DNA of 64,000 bases from Kushneria phyllosphaerae (GCF_900312995.1 NZ_ONZI01000002.1:558001-622000); one strand, 5' to 3'; positions 8,939 through 18,548 are shown, counted from the stretch's first letter. Numbers and translations are program-made. The notes: generated by a model from the sequence alone, not told the origin.

Positions 8939-9013
8939 TGGTGGGTCGTGTAGGATTCGAACCTACGACCAATTGGTTAAAAGCCAACTGCTCTACCACT
9001 GAGCTAACGACCC
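8939..9013 (-). tRNA. tRNA-Lys (anticodon TTT), third copy of the cluster
   Basis: 75-nt cloverleaf with encoded CCA. The acceptor stem is GGGTCGT/ACGACCC and the anticodon loop CTTTTAA, with anticodon TTT reading AAA/AAG. The T loop is TTCGAAT. It is identical to the copies at 9060 and 9181 and is the last in transcription order, followed by a terminator. Confidence 0.96.
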
Positions 9014-9059
9014 GGAAATCAGGCATACAGCGTGAAGCCCAAAACAATGACGATGCTTG

Positions 9060-9134
9060 TGGTGGGTCGTGTAGGATTCGAACCTACGACCAATTGGTTA
9101 AAAGCCAACTGCTCTACCACTGAGCTAACGACCC
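9060..9134 (-). tRNA. tRNA-Lys (anticodon TTT), middle copy
   Basis: Identical 75-nt sequence, CCA encoded, separated from its neighbours by 46-nt spacers on each side. The two spacers differ in sequence, so only the tRNA bodies are conserved. Confidence 0.96.
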
Positions 9135-9180
9135 GACAATTCTACCGACAATCACAAACATGCCATTATTTCTGTCGAGA

Positions 9181-9255
9181 TGGTGGGTCGTGTAGGATTC
9201 GAACCTACGACCAATTGGTTAAAAGCCAACTGCTCTACCACTGAGCTAACGACCC
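9181..9255 (-). tRNA. tRNA-Lys (anticodon TTT), first copy
   Basis: First tRNA in transcription order of the three-gene lysine cluster, with the same 75-nt sequence and encoded CCA. A shared promoter should lie between here and the end of rluB (9256-9322), but I could not pick a convincing -35/-10 pair. Confidence 0.96.
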
Positions 9256-9322
9256 ACTCGACGGGCGCAAATACTACTTTGAAAGCCTTCGCGATGCAAG
9301 CGCCTATTGCATAACCCTTGCG

Positions 9323-10483
9323 TTAACGACGCCCACTGCCCTTGCGACCCTGCGGTGCACCCGTGCCGCCCTTCTCATGGCTGCCTCGGCGTTCCTGACC
9401 CTTGTCACTCTTGCCAGCCGGACGACGATTGCCTGTCGGGGCGGTAGAGCTCCAGTTTCCAAGGTCGCTGCGCTTTTCGTTGCGCTTCTCGCGGGGCGAC
9501 ATCGGTCGTACTTCATCACGGCGCTCGCTGCGGCGGGGCGCGCTGTCCTGACGCTGAGGCGCACTGTCCTGGTGACGAGACGTACTCTCCTGACGACGAG
9601 ACGTACTGCCCTGACGAGGCGTGCCTTCCTGAGCATCGCTGCGCGCTGCTTCCGGCGACTTGACGCCCCGTACGGGACGACGCTTGTTCTTGTCGCGGTT
9701 CCAGCGATTTTTCTCATCGGGTGTCAGCGCCGGCACCTTGCGCTTTTCAAGCCCGGCAAGCACGGAGAGGTCATCGACTTCCTGCTGGGTAAGCTCGGTC
9801 CACTCACCGGCCCTCGCGCGCTTGTCCAGAAAGACGCTGCCGTAACGAACCCGCTTGAGGCGGCTGACCGTCAGCCCCTGAGATTCCCAGAGCCTGCGCA
9901 CTTCCCGGTTGCGCCCTTCCATGATGACCACATGGAACCAGGTGTTGATGCCTTCGCCACCGAACTCCTGAACGTCGGTAAAGCGTGCCGGCCCGTCTTC
10001 CAGCATCACGCCATCGACCATGGCACGCACCTTCTCCATGGTGACTTCGCCCATGACCCGCACGGCGTACTCGCGCTCGATCTGCATCGAGGGATGCATC
10101 AATCGATTGGCCAGCTCTCCATCGGTGGTAAACAGCAGCAGACCGCTGGTGTTGATGTCCAGTCGACCGATGGCAATCCAGCGCTCTCCAGACAGGCGCG
10201 GCAGATGTTCGAACACGGTGCGACGACCTTCGGGGTCACGACGCGTACAAAGCTCCCCTTCCGGCTTGTTGTACATGATGACGCGACGCGACGATGCCTC
10301 ACTCGACTTCAGCGTGACCGGACGGCCATCCACGGTCACCCGGGCATCCTCAGAGATGCGATCGCCCAGTTTGGCCGTTTCACCGTTGACATTGATGCGT
10401 CCGGCGCCGATGGCGGCTTCCATTTCGCGCCGTGATCCCAGCCCGGCACGGGCCAGTACTTTTTGCAGCTTTTCAGTGTTCAT
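9323..10483 (-). CDS. rluB: 23S rRNA pseudouridine(2605) synthase RluB with long basic tail
   Basis: RluB converts U2605 of 23S rRNA to pseudouridine. An S4 RNA-binding domain (residues 1-60) is followed by the RsuA-type catalytic domain, with catalytic Asp109 in [12 protein letters not shown]. Residues about 245-386 form a disordered Arg/Ser/Gln/Asp-rich tail. Within it four 7-residue repeats ([28 protein letters not shown]) come from a 21-bp tandem repeat at 9538-9621. ATG at 10483 fits the family start [11 protein letters not shown]; a TTG at 10495 is also in frame. It follows scpB by 8 nt, completing scpA-scpB-rluB, a common grouping. Confidence 0.94.
   Translation of the reverse strand: MNTEKLQKVLARAGLGSRREMEAAIGAGRINVNGETAKLGDRISEDARVTVDGRPVTLKSSEASSRRVIMYNKPEGELCTRRDPEGRRTVFEHLPRLSGERWIAIGRLDINTSGLLLFTTDGELANRLMHPSMQIEREYAVRVMGEVTMEKVRAMVDGVMLEDGPARFTDVQEFGGEGINTWFHVVIMEGRNREVRRLWESQGLTVSRLKRVRYGSVFLDKRARAGEWTELTQQEVDDLSVLAGLEKRKVPALTPDEKNRWNRDKNKRRPVRGVKSPEAARSDAQEGTPRQGSTSRRQESTSRHQDSAPQRQDSAPRRSERRDEVRPMSPREKRNEKRSDLGNWSSTAPTGNRRPAGKSDKGQERRGSHEKGGTGAPQGRKGSGRR
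9538..9621. repeat. Four degenerate 21-bp tandem repeats inside rluB
   Basis: Units 9538-9558, 9559-9579, 9580-9600 and 9601-9621 share the core CTGTCCTGACG with scattered changes. Being 21 bp long they keep the frame, and they encode a heptapeptide repeat in the RluB tail. Confidence 0.8.
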
Positions 10484-10491
10484 GCGAAGTC

Positions 10492-11469
10492 TCAATCTTC
10501 TGGGTAACTGGTTTGCGTCGATTTCTCATCGGGCCCAGCATCCGGGCCGTCGCGGTCTGCCCTGTCGCGCAGCCGCTCGGCCAGTCGTTGACCGATATCA
10601 TCAAGACTCGGGCTCTGACGTGAAAGCATCGGCGTCTCAATCGACGAGCGTTCGGATGGCGCCTGCTCGCCTGCGGGCGAATCGGTCAGCGCATCCTCGG
10701 TGTTGCTGCTGCCGTCCTCGGCAGCGTCTTCGTTGACAGTGCCGGCGCCGGCACTATCGTCACTGTCAGTCTCTCCCCTGTCCTCACTGCCAGTCTCTTC
10801 GCCCTCGGCCCTTTCACCGCCAGCATCGTCTTCACCGTCTTCATTACCTGACAACGCGCCAACGGTGGTCACCGAGGCATCTGACGGGGCTACCGAAGCG
10901 GACGTATGTGCATTGGGCGTGAGCTGTTCGAGCCAGTCAACGGTTTCTCCCTCTTTTACCGCACTGATCGGCGGCAGGGCATCCAGCGTACGCAGCCCGA
11001 AATCATCAAGAAAGCTTCTGGTGGTGGCATACACCGCCGGACGCCCGGGCACATCACGATGTCCGACCACTCGCACCCAGCCGCGCTCGATCAGGGTACG
11101 CATGATCGAGGCACTGACCGAGACCCCTCGCACGTCCTCGATATCGGCGCGCGTAACCGGTTGACGATAGGCAATCAGGGCCAGCGTCTCCAGCAGAGCG
11201 CGCGAATAGCGCTGCGGGCGCTCATCCCAGAGTCGTGATACCCAGGGGGAAAGCCCATCGCGCACGCGCAGACGAAACCCGGACGCCGTTTCTTCAAGCA
11301 CCAGGGCACTCTGTGTCAGTCGCGCGTCCAGCACTGCCAACGCATCCCGCAGCGCCCGACGACCCGGACGCTCATTATCATCGAAGACGACCTCGAGGCG
11401 CTCAAGCGTCAGCGGTTCGCCGGCGGCCAGCAACACGCCTTCAAGAATATGATCCAGCGGCGGCGTCAT
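10492..11469 (-). CDS. scpB: Condensin subunit ScpB with acidic tail
   Basis: ScpB is the winged-helix (kleisin-binding) partner of ScpA and SMC in chromosome segregation. Residues 1-175 form the two winged-helix domains, with [24 protein letters not shown] as an internal signature. Residues about 190-325 are a disordered tail rich in Asp/Glu (for example [14 protein letters not shown]), much longer than in most ScpB proteins. The start overlaps the scpA stop by 4 bp (ATGA), consistent with stoichiometric co-translation. Confidence 0.94.
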   Translation of the reverse strand: MTPPLDHILEGVLLAAGEPLTLERLEVVFDDNERPGRRALRDALAVLDARLTQSALVLEETASGFRLRVRDGLSPWVSRLWDERPQRYSRALLETLALIAYRQPVTRADIEDVRGVSVSASIMRTLIERGWVRVVGHRDVPGRPAVYATTRSFLDDFGLRTLDALPPISAVKEGETVDWLEQLTPNAHTSASVAPSDASVTTVGALSGNEDGEDDAGGERAEGEETGSEDRGETDSDDSAGAGTVNEDAAEDGSSNTEDALTDSPAGEQAPSERSSIETPMLSRQSPSLDDIGQRLAERLRDRADRDGPDAGPDEKSTQTSYPED

Positions 11470-12350
11470 GACATGCCCGCCTGCTCGTCGGTCTCAAACG
11501 GCTGCTCGAGGGCGTCCTCCTCGCTGTCGGGCTGCTGCACCCGACCGCGTACGTGAATGGGCGACAGCGGCGCGTTCTGTACGATTTCGATCAATCGCTC
11601 CTTGCTGAGTTCCAGAATGGCCATAAAGGTCACCACGATCCCGGCCTTGCCCTCTTCGGGATCAAAGAGCGCTTCAAACGCGGTGAACTGTTCCTCGTTG
11701 ATGCGCTCAAGAATGGCCATCATCCGCTCGCGGGTCGACAGCACCTCACGGGTGATCTGATGTTCCTGCCTGAAATCGGCACGCTGCATCAGGGCCGACA
11801 GAGCGCCCAGAAGCTCTGAAAGCTCGACGTCGGGATGCTGCACGCGAGGCTGAAGCGCTGGCAGGCCGGCTTCGGCCTGATACCAGTCACGTCCCTGACG
11901 CGGCAATTCATCAATGGCCTGGGCGGCCAGCTTGATCTGCTCGTACTCCTGCAGTCGCCGCACCAGTGCCGCCGTTGGATCTTCCTCGTCATCCTCCTCG
12001 CTGACCCGAGGCGGGCGCGGCAACAGCGTGCGCGACTTGATCTCGGCCAGCATGGCGGCCATCAGCAGGTACTCGGCCGCCAGATCGATACCGCTGACCT
12101 TCATGAGCTCGACATATTCGATGTACTGACGGGTGACGGCCGCCACGTTGACGGCCAGAATATCGAGATTCTGACGCCGAATCAGATACAACAACAGATC
12201 CAGCGGCCCCTCGAAGGTTTCCAGAAAGACCCGCAGCGCCTCCGGCGGAATATAAAGATCCTCCGGCATCTCATGCAGCGGCTGACCGCCGACCATGACG
12301 GCAGGGGCAGCCTCGGGGGTCGGGCTGTGAAGATCACCGGACTGGGTCAT
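11466..12350 (-). CDS. scpA: Condensin kleisin subunit ScpA
   Basis: A 294-residue kleisin that bridges SMC heads. The N-terminal signature FEGPLDLLLYLIRRQNLDI.. lies near residues 48-68 and IEYVELMK..G..LAAEYLLMAAML near 90-115. The C-terminal winged helix is seen as VTFMAILELSKERLIE..Q. The first 35 residues are a variable extension (TPEAAPAVMVGG). It is first in the scpA-scpB-rluB run; about 115 bp separate it from the end of pqqE and should hold the promoter. Confidence 0.94.
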   Translation of the reverse strand: MTQSGDLHSPTPEAAPAVMVGGQPLHEMPEDLYIPPEALRVFLETFEGPLDLLLYLIRRQNLDILAVNVAAVTRQYIEYVELMKVSGIDLAAEYLLMAAMLAEIKSRTLLPRPPRVSEEDDEEDPTAALVRRLQEYEQIKLAAQAIDELPRQGRDWYQAEAGLPALQPRVQHPDVELSELLGALSALMQRADFRQEHQITREVLSTRERMMAILERINEEQFTAFEALFDPEEGKAGIVVTFMAILELSKERLIEIVQNAPLSPIHVRGRVQQPDSEEDALEQPFETDEQAGMS

Positions 12351-12464
12351 GGAATACGACGTGAAGGCTCAAAATGATACGGGGCGTTGCCCAAGTTTAT
12401 CAGGCCGCCCCGTTTCAAGCATCTGCATCCTGCTTCTCGGGTCAATGGCCCATGGCCGCGTTGC

Positions 12465-13586
12465 TCAGGCGGGCCGTGCGGTTTTCGCAAAGCGTCGATA
12501 GGCAAAGGGTTCGTCACGACCGGCTTCTTCCAGCGTCAGCGTCTGGATATCTTCATGCCAGGGCGAGTGCTGGCATACCGGATCCATCTGGCGAGCGTCA
12601 CCGGTCATCATCATTGCCTGGCAGCGACAGCCGCCATGATCGATGTCGAGCCGATCACAGCTCTGACACGTCTCGGGCAAAAAGTCGGTCCCGCGAAAGG
12701 CATTAAACGCCGGCGAGTGGTACCAGATGTCCGAGAGGCCATGCTCACGAACGTTCCAGAACTCAAGCCCCGGGATCGTTTGTGCCGCGTGGCATGGCAG
12801 TCCCAGCCCCGAGGGCGTGACGTTGATCGTTTGCTGGCCCCAGCCATTCATGCAGGGCTTGGGAAAGTGGGCGTAATAGTCCGGCACGACCGAATCGATC
12901 GCCAGGCGCCCCTTCAACCGCTCCTTGGCAGCCTCGACCGTTCTCAGCGCCGTCATCACATCTGCCCTTTTGGGCATCAGCGCTCCGCGATTGCGCAGTG
13001 CCCAGCCGTAATACTGGGCATGCGCCAGCTCCAGACGCTCGGCGCCAAGCCTGAGCGCCAGTTCGATAAAGTCATCGACCTGATGGATATTGGCCCGGTG
13101 CAGCACCACGTTGAGCGTCAGGGGCAGCCCGCGCGCACTCACCTCACCGGCAAAGGCGCACTTTTTGTCGAACGCCCCGCGCATTCCCGAAACATGCTCG
13201 GTGACGACATCATCGGCGCCCTGAAAGGAGAGCTGAACGTGATCCAGCCCGGCGGCGTCCAGCGCGGCCAGCCGCTCCGGCGTGATGCTGACGCCGGCGG
13301 TAATCAGATTGGAATAGAGGCCTTCCTGGGCACAGGTCTCGACCAGCTCGACCAGATCCGGCCGGGCCGCCGGCTCACCGCCGGAGAGATGCACCTGCAA
13401 CACGCCCAGTGCCGCCGCTTCGCGCAGCACACGCTGCCAGCCGGCGGTATCCAGCTCGTCACTGCGACGTTCGAGCTCGACCGGGTTGGAACAATAGGGA
13501 CACTGCAGCGGACAGCGATGGGTCAGCTCGGCCAGCAGTCCCATGGGCGGTGCGGCGGTCGTTTCGACTTGCGGCATATCGCTCAT
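12465..13586 (-). CDS. pqqE: PqqA peptide cyclase PqqE (radical SAM)
   Basis: PqqE forms the Glu-Tyr carbon-carbon cross-link in PqqA, the first step of pyrroloquinoline quinone synthesis. The radical-SAM cluster motif is Cys25-x3-Cys29-x2-Cys32 (CPLQCPYC). C-terminal SPASM cysteines for the auxiliary clusters are visible in [21 protein letters not shown] and VCQHS. Length (373) is typical. Its start overlaps the pqqD stop by 4 bp. It is the last gene of pqqABCDE. A hairpin with 8-bp arms around 12389-12415 may end the operon, but its T-run is poor. Confidence 0.97.
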   Translation of the reverse strand: MSDMPQVETTAAPPMGLLAELTHRCPLQCPYCSNPVELERRSDELDTAGWQRVLREAAALGVLQVHLSGGEPAARPDLVELVETCAQEGLYSNLITAGVSITPERLAALDAAGLDHVQLSFQGADDVVTEHVSGMRGAFDKKCAFAGEVSARGLPLTLNVVLHRANIHQVDDFIELALRLGAERLELAHAQYYGWALRNRGALMPKRADVMTALRTVEAAKERLKGRLAIDSVVPDYYAHFPKPCMNGWGQQTINVTPSGLGLPCHAAQTIPGLEFWNVREHGLSDIWYHSPAFNAFRGTDFLPETCQSCDRLDIDHGGCRCQAMMMTGDARQMDPVCQHSPWHEDIQTLTLEEAGRDEPFAYRRFAKTARPA

Positions 13587-13870
13587 GAGATCACCTCTAG
13601 CACGTTACGATCGATCAGGGCATGAAACAGCGCCAGCACGTCATGGCGAATCTGGCGCCGCTCGGCATCATAATCAACGACCAGCACGTCGACGATCTGC
13701 GACGTGGTGCGCTCGCCGTCAACGTGGATCATGATCGCATGCGCAATTGCATCAAGCTGAAAGATGCGCTCCGGTGCCAGCAGTACCCAGCCGCCGCGAG
13801 CGGCATCCTCGCGCATGCGTACGCCGCGCGGCAGGCGTACCACGGCGTTATCGTCAAGCGTTTTGCTCAA
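13583..13870 (-). CDS. pqqD: PqqA-binding chaperone PqqD
   Basis: PqqD binds the PqqA peptide and presents it to PqqE. Family features are [25 protein letters not shown] near the N-terminus, and LDAIAHAI and V..VL..DYDA further on. The frame is open to 13981, but the upstream part is the out-of-frame end of pqqC. TTG at 13870 overlaps the pqqC stop (TTGA) and gives 95 residues, the usual size, so I take it as the start. No ATG gives a full-length protein. Confidence 0.9.
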   Translation of the reverse strand: MSKTLDDNAVVRLPRGVRMREDAARGGWVLLAPERIFQLDAIAHAIMIHVDGERTTSQIVDVLVVDYDAERRQIRHDVLALFHALIDRNVLEVIS

Positions 13871-14649
13871 GGCGTGGCTCCTGCAACCAGACCGCTTTTG
13901 CCATCCCAGGCGCCCGGGGGGCGATGACCTTCGACATAGCCATGCTGTAGCGCGTCCAGCATCGTCCAGAGCACATCGCACTTGAACACCAGCGCCTCCA
14001 GCACGGCCTGCTGTTGATCGGCGCGCAGAGCGTGCTCGCGCACATAGGCCAGCGCCCGCTCGGCATCGTGAGGCGCCTGGGTCAGGCGCGGCCGGAAATA
14101 ATCCAGCGTTTCCTCGGACACAAAATCGTAGTGCTCGAGCATGCCCGACACACGCGACCCGATGACCTTTGGCGAGAACAGCTCGGTCAACGACGACGCT
14201 ATCGCCTCCAGCAGCGTGCGATAACGCACGAAATGCGTGTAGGCCTCAACGGCAAAGCGGGTTGCCGGCAGAATCAACCGGGTCGAGCGCACCATCTCGC
14301 GCTCAAGCCCCAGCCCGTCAGTGAGCTTCAGCCAGCGCTCGATGCCGCCCTCACCGGGCGCCTCACCATCGTGATCGACCAGTCGGCTGCGCCACTCGCG
14401 GCGCCAGTCCGGGTCATCAAGGCGTGCCATCAGGGTGGCATCCTTGATGGGGATCATGGCCTGATAGTAATAGCGATTGAGCGCCCAGGCGCGCACCTGA
14501 CAGCGATCGAGCTCTCCCCCCTGCAGGGCGAGCTGAAACGGATGGCGATGGTGATAGCGCGCCTCACCAATCTCGCGCAGACGCGCTTCCAGCGCCTCGG
14601 CACTCATCGGTTCAGTCACTTCAGTCAACGGTGCCTGGTGCGAACTCAC
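13867..14649 (-). CDS. pqqC: Pyrroloquinoline-quinone synthase PqqC
   Basis: PqqC is the cofactor-less oxidase that closes the ring and performs the final eight-electron oxidation to PQQ. The 260-residue sequence has the family segments YHHRHPF, NRYYYQAMIPIKDA, RLVDHDG, TRFAVEAYTHFVR and SLTELFSPKVI, with active-site His, Tyr and Arg residues in these motifs. Its start overlaps the pqqB end by 4 bp and its end overlaps the pqqD TTG start, giving tight coupling across pqqB-C-D-E. Confidence 0.97.
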   Translation of the reverse strand: MSSHQAPLTEVTEPMSAEALEARLREIGEARYHHRHPFQLALQGGELDRCQVRAWALNRYYYQAMIPIKDATLMARLDDPDWRREWRSRLVDHDGEAPGEGGIERWLKLTDGLGLEREMVRSTRLILPATRFAVEAYTHFVRYRTLLEAIASSLTELFSPKVIGSRVSGMLEHYDFVSEETLDYFRPRLTQAPHDAERALAYVREHALRADQQQAVLEALVFKCDVLWTMLDALQHGYVEGHRPPGAWDGKSGLVAGATP

Positions 14650-15545
14650 GGTGTGATCTCCATGCCGTCAAAGGCGATCTCCCAACCGGCGTCTTCAGCC
14701 TCGCGGCGCTCGGGGCTGTCCTCGATCAAAACGGGGTTGGTGTTATTGATGTGAATAAAGATGCGTCGGTCGATGGCAACGTCGGACAGTACCGTCATGC
14801 TGCCGGCCTCTCCTGACATAGACATGTGCCCCATGCGCTGCCCAGTCTTGTGACCGACACCGGCACGGATCATTTCGTCATCGCGCCACAGGGTGCCATC
14901 AAAGAGCAGCGCCGCAGCGCCGTCGAGCCGGTCCGCCAGACGCGGCGTGACCGTGGCGCAGCCGGGAATGTAATACAGTCGCTGACCGTCCAGCTCGAAC
15001 TCGACCCCAACGGTCGATTCGCCCTCGGCACCAATATCCACCTGATCGCCTTCCAGATAGAGCGCGGTCTTGCCAGGCACGGCGAACACGGTGGCCATGA
15101 GGCCCGGCAGCAGCTCGATGCGGCTATCAAGCGCCACATCACAGCGCTGGACGCAGTCCGGAGCGAGCACGTTGAAAATCGGATTATCACGCAGCACGCC
15201 ATGAATCTCGGGCGTGGCATACAGTCGAAACGGGGAGCGTTCGCGCAGGCTCAAAAGCCCCGCCACGTGATCGACGTCACCATTGGTAACCAGAATCGAC
15301 TGGATCGGCGTATGACGATCATCATTTCTGGGCTGAAGCACTGGTTCACGTTGCAGCTGGGCAAGTACTTCCGGTGCGCAGTTGATCAGCGCCCAGTGTT
15401 CGCCATCGACGGATACGGCAATCGAGGACTGTGTCCGGGGGACAACACGTTGGGGTTCGGTGCGGGCAAGGCGGCATACGCTGCAGCGGCAGTTCCATTG
15501 AGGCAGGCCGCCACCGGCGGCTGCCCCCAGTACGCGAACGCGCAA
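14646..15545 (-). CDS. pqqB: PQQ biosynthesis protein PqqB (MBL-fold)
   Basis: PqqB is a metallo-beta-lactamase-fold oxygenase thought to hydroxylate the cross-linked tyrosine of the PQQ intermediate. It begins RVRVLGAAAGGGLPQWNCRCSVC, the family hallmark with a Cys-rich zinc site. Further signatures are TNGDVDHVAGLL and HINNTNP near the C-terminus. The frame is open to 15626, but TTG at 15545 matches the family start (M-R-[IV]-RVLG), has AGGG 8 nt upstream, lies 19 nt after pqqA and gives 299 residues (usual about 304). Confidence 0.93.
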   Translation of the reverse strand: MRVRVLGAAAGGGLPQWNCRCSVCRLARTEPQRVVPRTQSSIAVSVDGEHWALINCAPEVLAQLQREPVLQPRNDDRHTPIQSILVTNGDVDHVAGLLSLRERSPFRLYATPEIHGVLRDNPIFNVLAPDCVQRCDVALDSRIELLPGLMATVFAVPGKTALYLEGDQVDIGAEGESTVGVEFELDGQRLYYIPGCATVTPRLADRLDGAAALLFDGTLWRDDEMIRAGVGHKTGQRMGHMSMSGEAGSMTVLSDVAIDRRIFIHINNTNPVLIEDSPERREAEDAGWEIAFDGMEITP

Positions 15546-15564
15546 ACGCCGCGCCCTGTCGTTG

Positions 15565-15660
15565 TCACTCTTCAATGTCGATTTCAATCTCGGCAGGCAG
15601 ATAAACACTGGCTTCCATACCAGCACTGATTTCGTTGACTTCGGGGGTGGACCAGCTCAT
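15565..15660 (-). CDS. pqqA: PQQ precursor peptide PqqA
   Basis: A 31-codon gene. ATG at 15660 is preceded by AAGGAG with a 6-nt spacer. The peptide starts MSWSTPEVNEI, and its Glu16 and Tyr20 form the conserved E-x3-Y pair (EASVY) that is cross-linked to make PQQ. Residues 21-31 form an acidic tail (PAEIEIDIEE), longer and more acidic than the short basic or neutral tails usual in PqqA. The position just ahead of pqqB confirms the identity. Peptidase genes pqqF/G are not in the window. Confidence 0.93.
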   Translation of the reverse strand: MSWSTPEVNEISAGMEASVYLPAEIEIDIEE

Positions 15661-15780
15661 GAAAGGCTCCTTGATCGCAAACGGATCATGAATTAATAGT
15701 GAGAATGCGATGGTAATAATGCTGCCGGGCGGCAACGATCCATATCTTAGCAGAATAACGATATTGGATGCTGCCTCTGC

Positions 15781-17595
15781 TCAGCCTCCATCAGCGCTGT
15801 CAGCGCGTCGATAGCGCCCTTCATAATCAAAAAGACGTTCGCGCACCTGCCAGTAGCGCCCCACCTTGCGACCGACCACAAAATTCGGATGCCGCAGGCG
15901 CTCGCGCGACGCGATCACCTCCTCGATGGTGGCCGGCTGCCAGTCACTGCCTGGTGCGCGCAGATGCGGCTTCAGCCAGGCATGATAAAAGGCTCGGCGC
16001 TGCGCGGGCGTTTCCAGTGCATACCACTCCGACAGCGTGGCGCCGTCCTCATCGACGTAGGTCACCTTCAAACGGGCCAGACCACGACCGTTGACGCTTT
16101 CCTCCAGCATCATGCCACTGACCCTGAGCACTCGTGCATCCTTGAGCTTCAGCGCATCACGCAGCTTGTCATCGGCATCGATGAGCTGTTCCTGACAGTG
16201 ATGGCAGCGCCGGGCGGCGATATCGTTTTGCGCCCCGCACTGCTCGCAGACCTTGTAGCGAAAGCGGAAGTCACACTGCACCTGTTCGCCGCGTTCGTTA
16301 TCGACCAGCCCCTGGCAGCGCCGGCCGAAGTGCTCGATCACCAGCTCACCATCGCGCTTGCCCCAGAAGATATTGGCAAAACCGCACTCGGGGCACTCGA
16401 CCTGTACCGGCTCGCTGTCGCTGTCCGGGCGCGGCGCATCGATTTCAGGGCCGAACAGATCCCACGGGTTCCCCGCATAATCCAGCACCAGGCAGTCGCG
16501 CTTGTCGGGAGACAGGCGCAGCCCACGCCCGACGATCTGCTGGTAAAGGCCCACCGACTCGGTTGGCCGCAGGATCGCAATCAGATCCACATGCGGGGCA
16601 TCAAAACCGGTGGTCAGTACCGCCACGTTCACCAGGTATTTCAGCTCACGACTTTTGAAGGCCTCGATCAGCCGCTCTCGCTCGCGCCCGGGGGTGGTAC
16701 CGGTGACCAGCGCCGCCTGCGCCTCGGGCAGATAGCCCATGATCTCCTCGGCATGCGCGACGGTGGCGGCAAAGATCATCACGCCCTGACGGCCATGGCC
16801 CTGAGCCATCACATCCTCGATAATGACCGGCGTTGCCCGATTGCCGCTGACCACCCGGTTAAGATCGGACTCTGCGTACTGCCCTCCAATGCGGGGCGAG
16901 AGCTGTGAAAAGTCATAGCGGGCGATGGCAGCATCAATGCGTCGGGGCTCGGCCAGATAGCCCTGTCTGACCATGACGCGCAGGGGCTGCTCGAACACGC
17001 AATCGCGGAAAAACGAGGTTTCCGGGCCGCGTACCATGCCGTGATAGTGGCGGTAATAGATGAACCCCTGCCCCAGCCGATAGGGCGTTGCTGTCAGGCC
17101 CAGCACCTTGATATCCGACCGGCTCGCCCGCAGATGATCAATCACCCGCTGGTAGCTGCCGGGCGACTGTCGACGTCTGGCGTCCGAGTTGTCATCCACC
17201 ATGGGCGCGACACGATGGCACTCATCGATGACCAGCAGCGTGAACTGACCATCATCAAACGCATCCAGCGCGTTGATAACGGACTGCACCGAGCCGAAGA
17301 CCACCTGGCGCTGACTGTCGCGCCGCCCCAGACCGGCGCTGAAGATGTCGGCCTTGAGCCCATAGGCCTCATACTTGGCATGATTTTGTGCCACCAGCTC
17401 ACGCACATGGGCCAGCACCAGCACCCGCCCGCGGGCGATTCGCGCCAGCTCGGCAATCACGAGGCTCTTGCCGCTGCCAGTGGGCAAAACCACCACGGCC
17501 GGGTCGTGACTGCGGCGGAAATGACCGACGACGCGCTCGACGGCCTCCTTTTGATAGGGGCGTAGCTGTGGGGGTGTCGTTAAAGACGCTGACAT
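15781..17595 (-). CDS. radD: DEAD/DEAH-box helicase RadD (YejH)
   Basis: A 604-residue superfamily-2 helicase related to E. coli RadD, which aids recombination and double-strand-break repair. Walker A is PTGSGKS, motif II DECH, motif [14 protein letters not shown], and motif [10 protein letters not shown]. After the helicase core comes a zinc-ribbon region with [14 protein letters not shown] and CHHCQEQ, as in RadD. The frame opens at 17697, but ATG at 17595 aligns with the family start ([10 protein letters not shown] follows). It is divergent from the YbjN gene, with about 86 bp between starts. Confidence 0.88.
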   Translation of the reverse strand: MSASLTTPPQLRPYQKEAVERVVGHFRRSHDPAVVVLPTGSGKSLVIAELARIARGRVLVLAHVRELVAQNHAKYEAYGLKADIFSAGLGRRDSQRQVVFGSVQSVINALDAFDDGQFTLLVIDECHRVAPMVDDNSDARRRQSPGSYQRVIDHLRASRSDIKVLGLTATPYRLGQGFIYYRHYHGMVRGPETSFFRDCVFEQPLRVMVRQGYLAEPRRIDAAIARYDFSQLSPRIGGQYAESDLNRVVSGNRATPVIIEDVMAQGHGRQGVMIFAATVAHAEEIMGYLPEAQAALVTGTTPGRERERLIEAFKSRELKYLVNVAVLTTGFDAPHVDLIAILRPTESVGLYQQIVGRGLRLSPDKRDCLVLDYAGNPWDLFGPEIDAPRPDSDSEPVQVECPECGFANIFWGKRDGELVIEHFGRRCQGLVDNERGEQVQCDFRFRYKVCEQCGAQNDIAARRCHHCQEQLIDADDKLRDALKLKDARVLRVSGMMLEESVNGRGLARLKVTYVDEDGATLSEWYALETPAQRRAFYHAWLKPHLRAPGSDWQPATIEEVIASRERLRHPNFVVGRKVGRYWQVRERLFDYEGRYRRADSADGG

Positions 17596-17681
17596 ATCCT
17601 TATACTGGTCCTGTAATCCTTGAGTTGCGGGACTGGCTGAATGTTTAAAACCGTCACCTCCGGTGACCAAAGAGGCGCGCG

Positions 17682-18095
17682 ATGCAGGCCAACACACAGA
17701 TCGAGCACTACATTGAAGGCCTGGGCGCCATGGATTTCCAGGTGGAAGCCATCGATACTCACGCGGCGCGCATCACGCTCGAAAACCTTGAGTTCGTGCT
17801 GGTCGTGGCCGAAGACGAACCGGCCTTTTTCCAGCTGATGCTGCCCGGGGTCTGGCAGGCCGATGCCAGCACGGACCGCGCCCAGTTGCTCGACGTTGCC
17901 AATGACGTCATGAATGCCATCAAGGCGGCCAAGGTCGTCATCCACGGTGAAGCCGTTCATGTCAGCGTAGAGCAGTTTGTGGCAGGCCCCGAGCAGGGCA
18001 TCGCGCTGGTGCCAGGGCTTCTGGAGCTTTTGCGAAGCGCCGTGGCAGAGTTTCATGAACGCATGGGCATGGGGCCGGCGCCCAGAGTTCACTGA
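17682..18095 (+). CDS. YbjN-domain protein
   Basis: A 137-residue soluble acidic protein with the YbjN / type-III-chaperone-like fold pattern: alternating helices and strands, no cysteines, and a long central sheet strand [16 protein letters not shown]. Such domains occur in putative sensory or stress-related proteins; the exact role is unknown. It is divergent from radD, and about 68 bp separate it from the next gene, a small monooxygenase on the same strand. No enzyme motif is visible. Confidence 0.55.
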   Translation: MQANTQIEHYIEGLGAMDFQVEAIDTHAARITLENLEFVLVVAEDEPAFFQLMLPGVWQADASTDRAQLLDVANDVMNAIKAAKVVIHGEAVHVSVEQFVAGPEQGIALVPGLLELLRSAVAEFHERMGMGPAPRVH

Positions 18096-18163
18096 CAAGC
18101 AATCGTATTGATGTCACAAGGCCTTGTTGCCGCCCCGAAAATCTCAATGTCTGCAGGAGAATC

Positions 18164-18487
18164 ATGATGAGCACGACCAATGCCAATTTTGTCGTTCTGG
18201 CTGAATTCAACATCCGGGAAGGTCAGCGCGATGCGTTTCTGGCGCTGGCCCACAACGACGCCAACGAGTCGCTGGCCAATGAAAGCGGCTGCCATCAGTT
18301 TGATGTGCTGGTGCCGGAAGGCGATGACAACACCGTCATTCTTCATGAGGTCTATACCGATCGCGCGGCGTTTAACAAGCACATGGAAATGCCGCACTAC
18401 AAGCCCTTCAAGGAAGGCACCGACCCGCTGCTGGAAGCGGCACCGACAGTACGCTTTTTGACTCCGGCCGCACGCCCGCAGAACTGA
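18164..18487 (+). CDS. Antibiotic-biosynthesis-monooxygenase-fold protein (putative quinol monooxygenase)
   Basis: A 107-residue ferredoxin-like ABM-domain protein. Family features are VVLAEFNIREGQRDAFLAL at the N-terminus, ESGCHQFDVL in the middle and LHEVYTDRAAFNKHMEMPHYKPF, with the His cluster typical of YgiN and related proteins. YgiN is a quinol monooxygenase; other members are LsrG-like isomerases, so the substrate is open. Two ATGs (18164, 18167) follow GGAG by 4-7 nt. A strong terminator follows at 18521. Confidence 0.75.
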   Translation: MMSTTNANFVVLAEFNIREGQRDAFLALAHNDANESLANESGCHQFDVLVPEGDDNTVILHEVYTDRAAFNKHMEMPHYKPFKEGTDPLLEAAPTVRFLTPAARPQN

Positions 18488-18520
18488 GCTTTTGCTGGCA
18501 CAAGATGTGCCTGACACACG

Positions 18521-18548
18521 AAAGGGCCTCGACAAGAGGCCCTTTTTT
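18521..18548 (+). terminator. Rho-independent terminator after the ABM-domain gene
   Basis: Ten-bp perfect stem (18521-18530 with 18536-18545), 5-nt loop, followed by a T-run. It separates the plus-strand monooxygenase gene from convergent purL. Confidence 0.85.

Noticed and set aside
8859..9244. Short frames with repeated RVGFEPTTNWLK-like protein
   Set aside because: They are translations of the three tRNA-Lys genes, a well-known annotation artefact.
9377..10435. 352-codon open frame on the plus strand
   Set aside because: Antisense to rluB; the apparent membrane-like N-terminus arises from the reverse of the repeat region.
12387..13625. 412-codon open frame on the plus strand
   Set aside because: Antisense to pqqE; pqqE has complete radical-SAM and SPASM motifs, so this frame is a shadow.
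13871..13981. N-terminal extension of PqqD
   Set aside because: It is the out-of-frame reading of the pqqC end; the TTG start at 13870 gives the usual protein.
15889..16908. 339-codon open frame on the plus strand
   Set aside because: Antisense to radD, no domain pattern.
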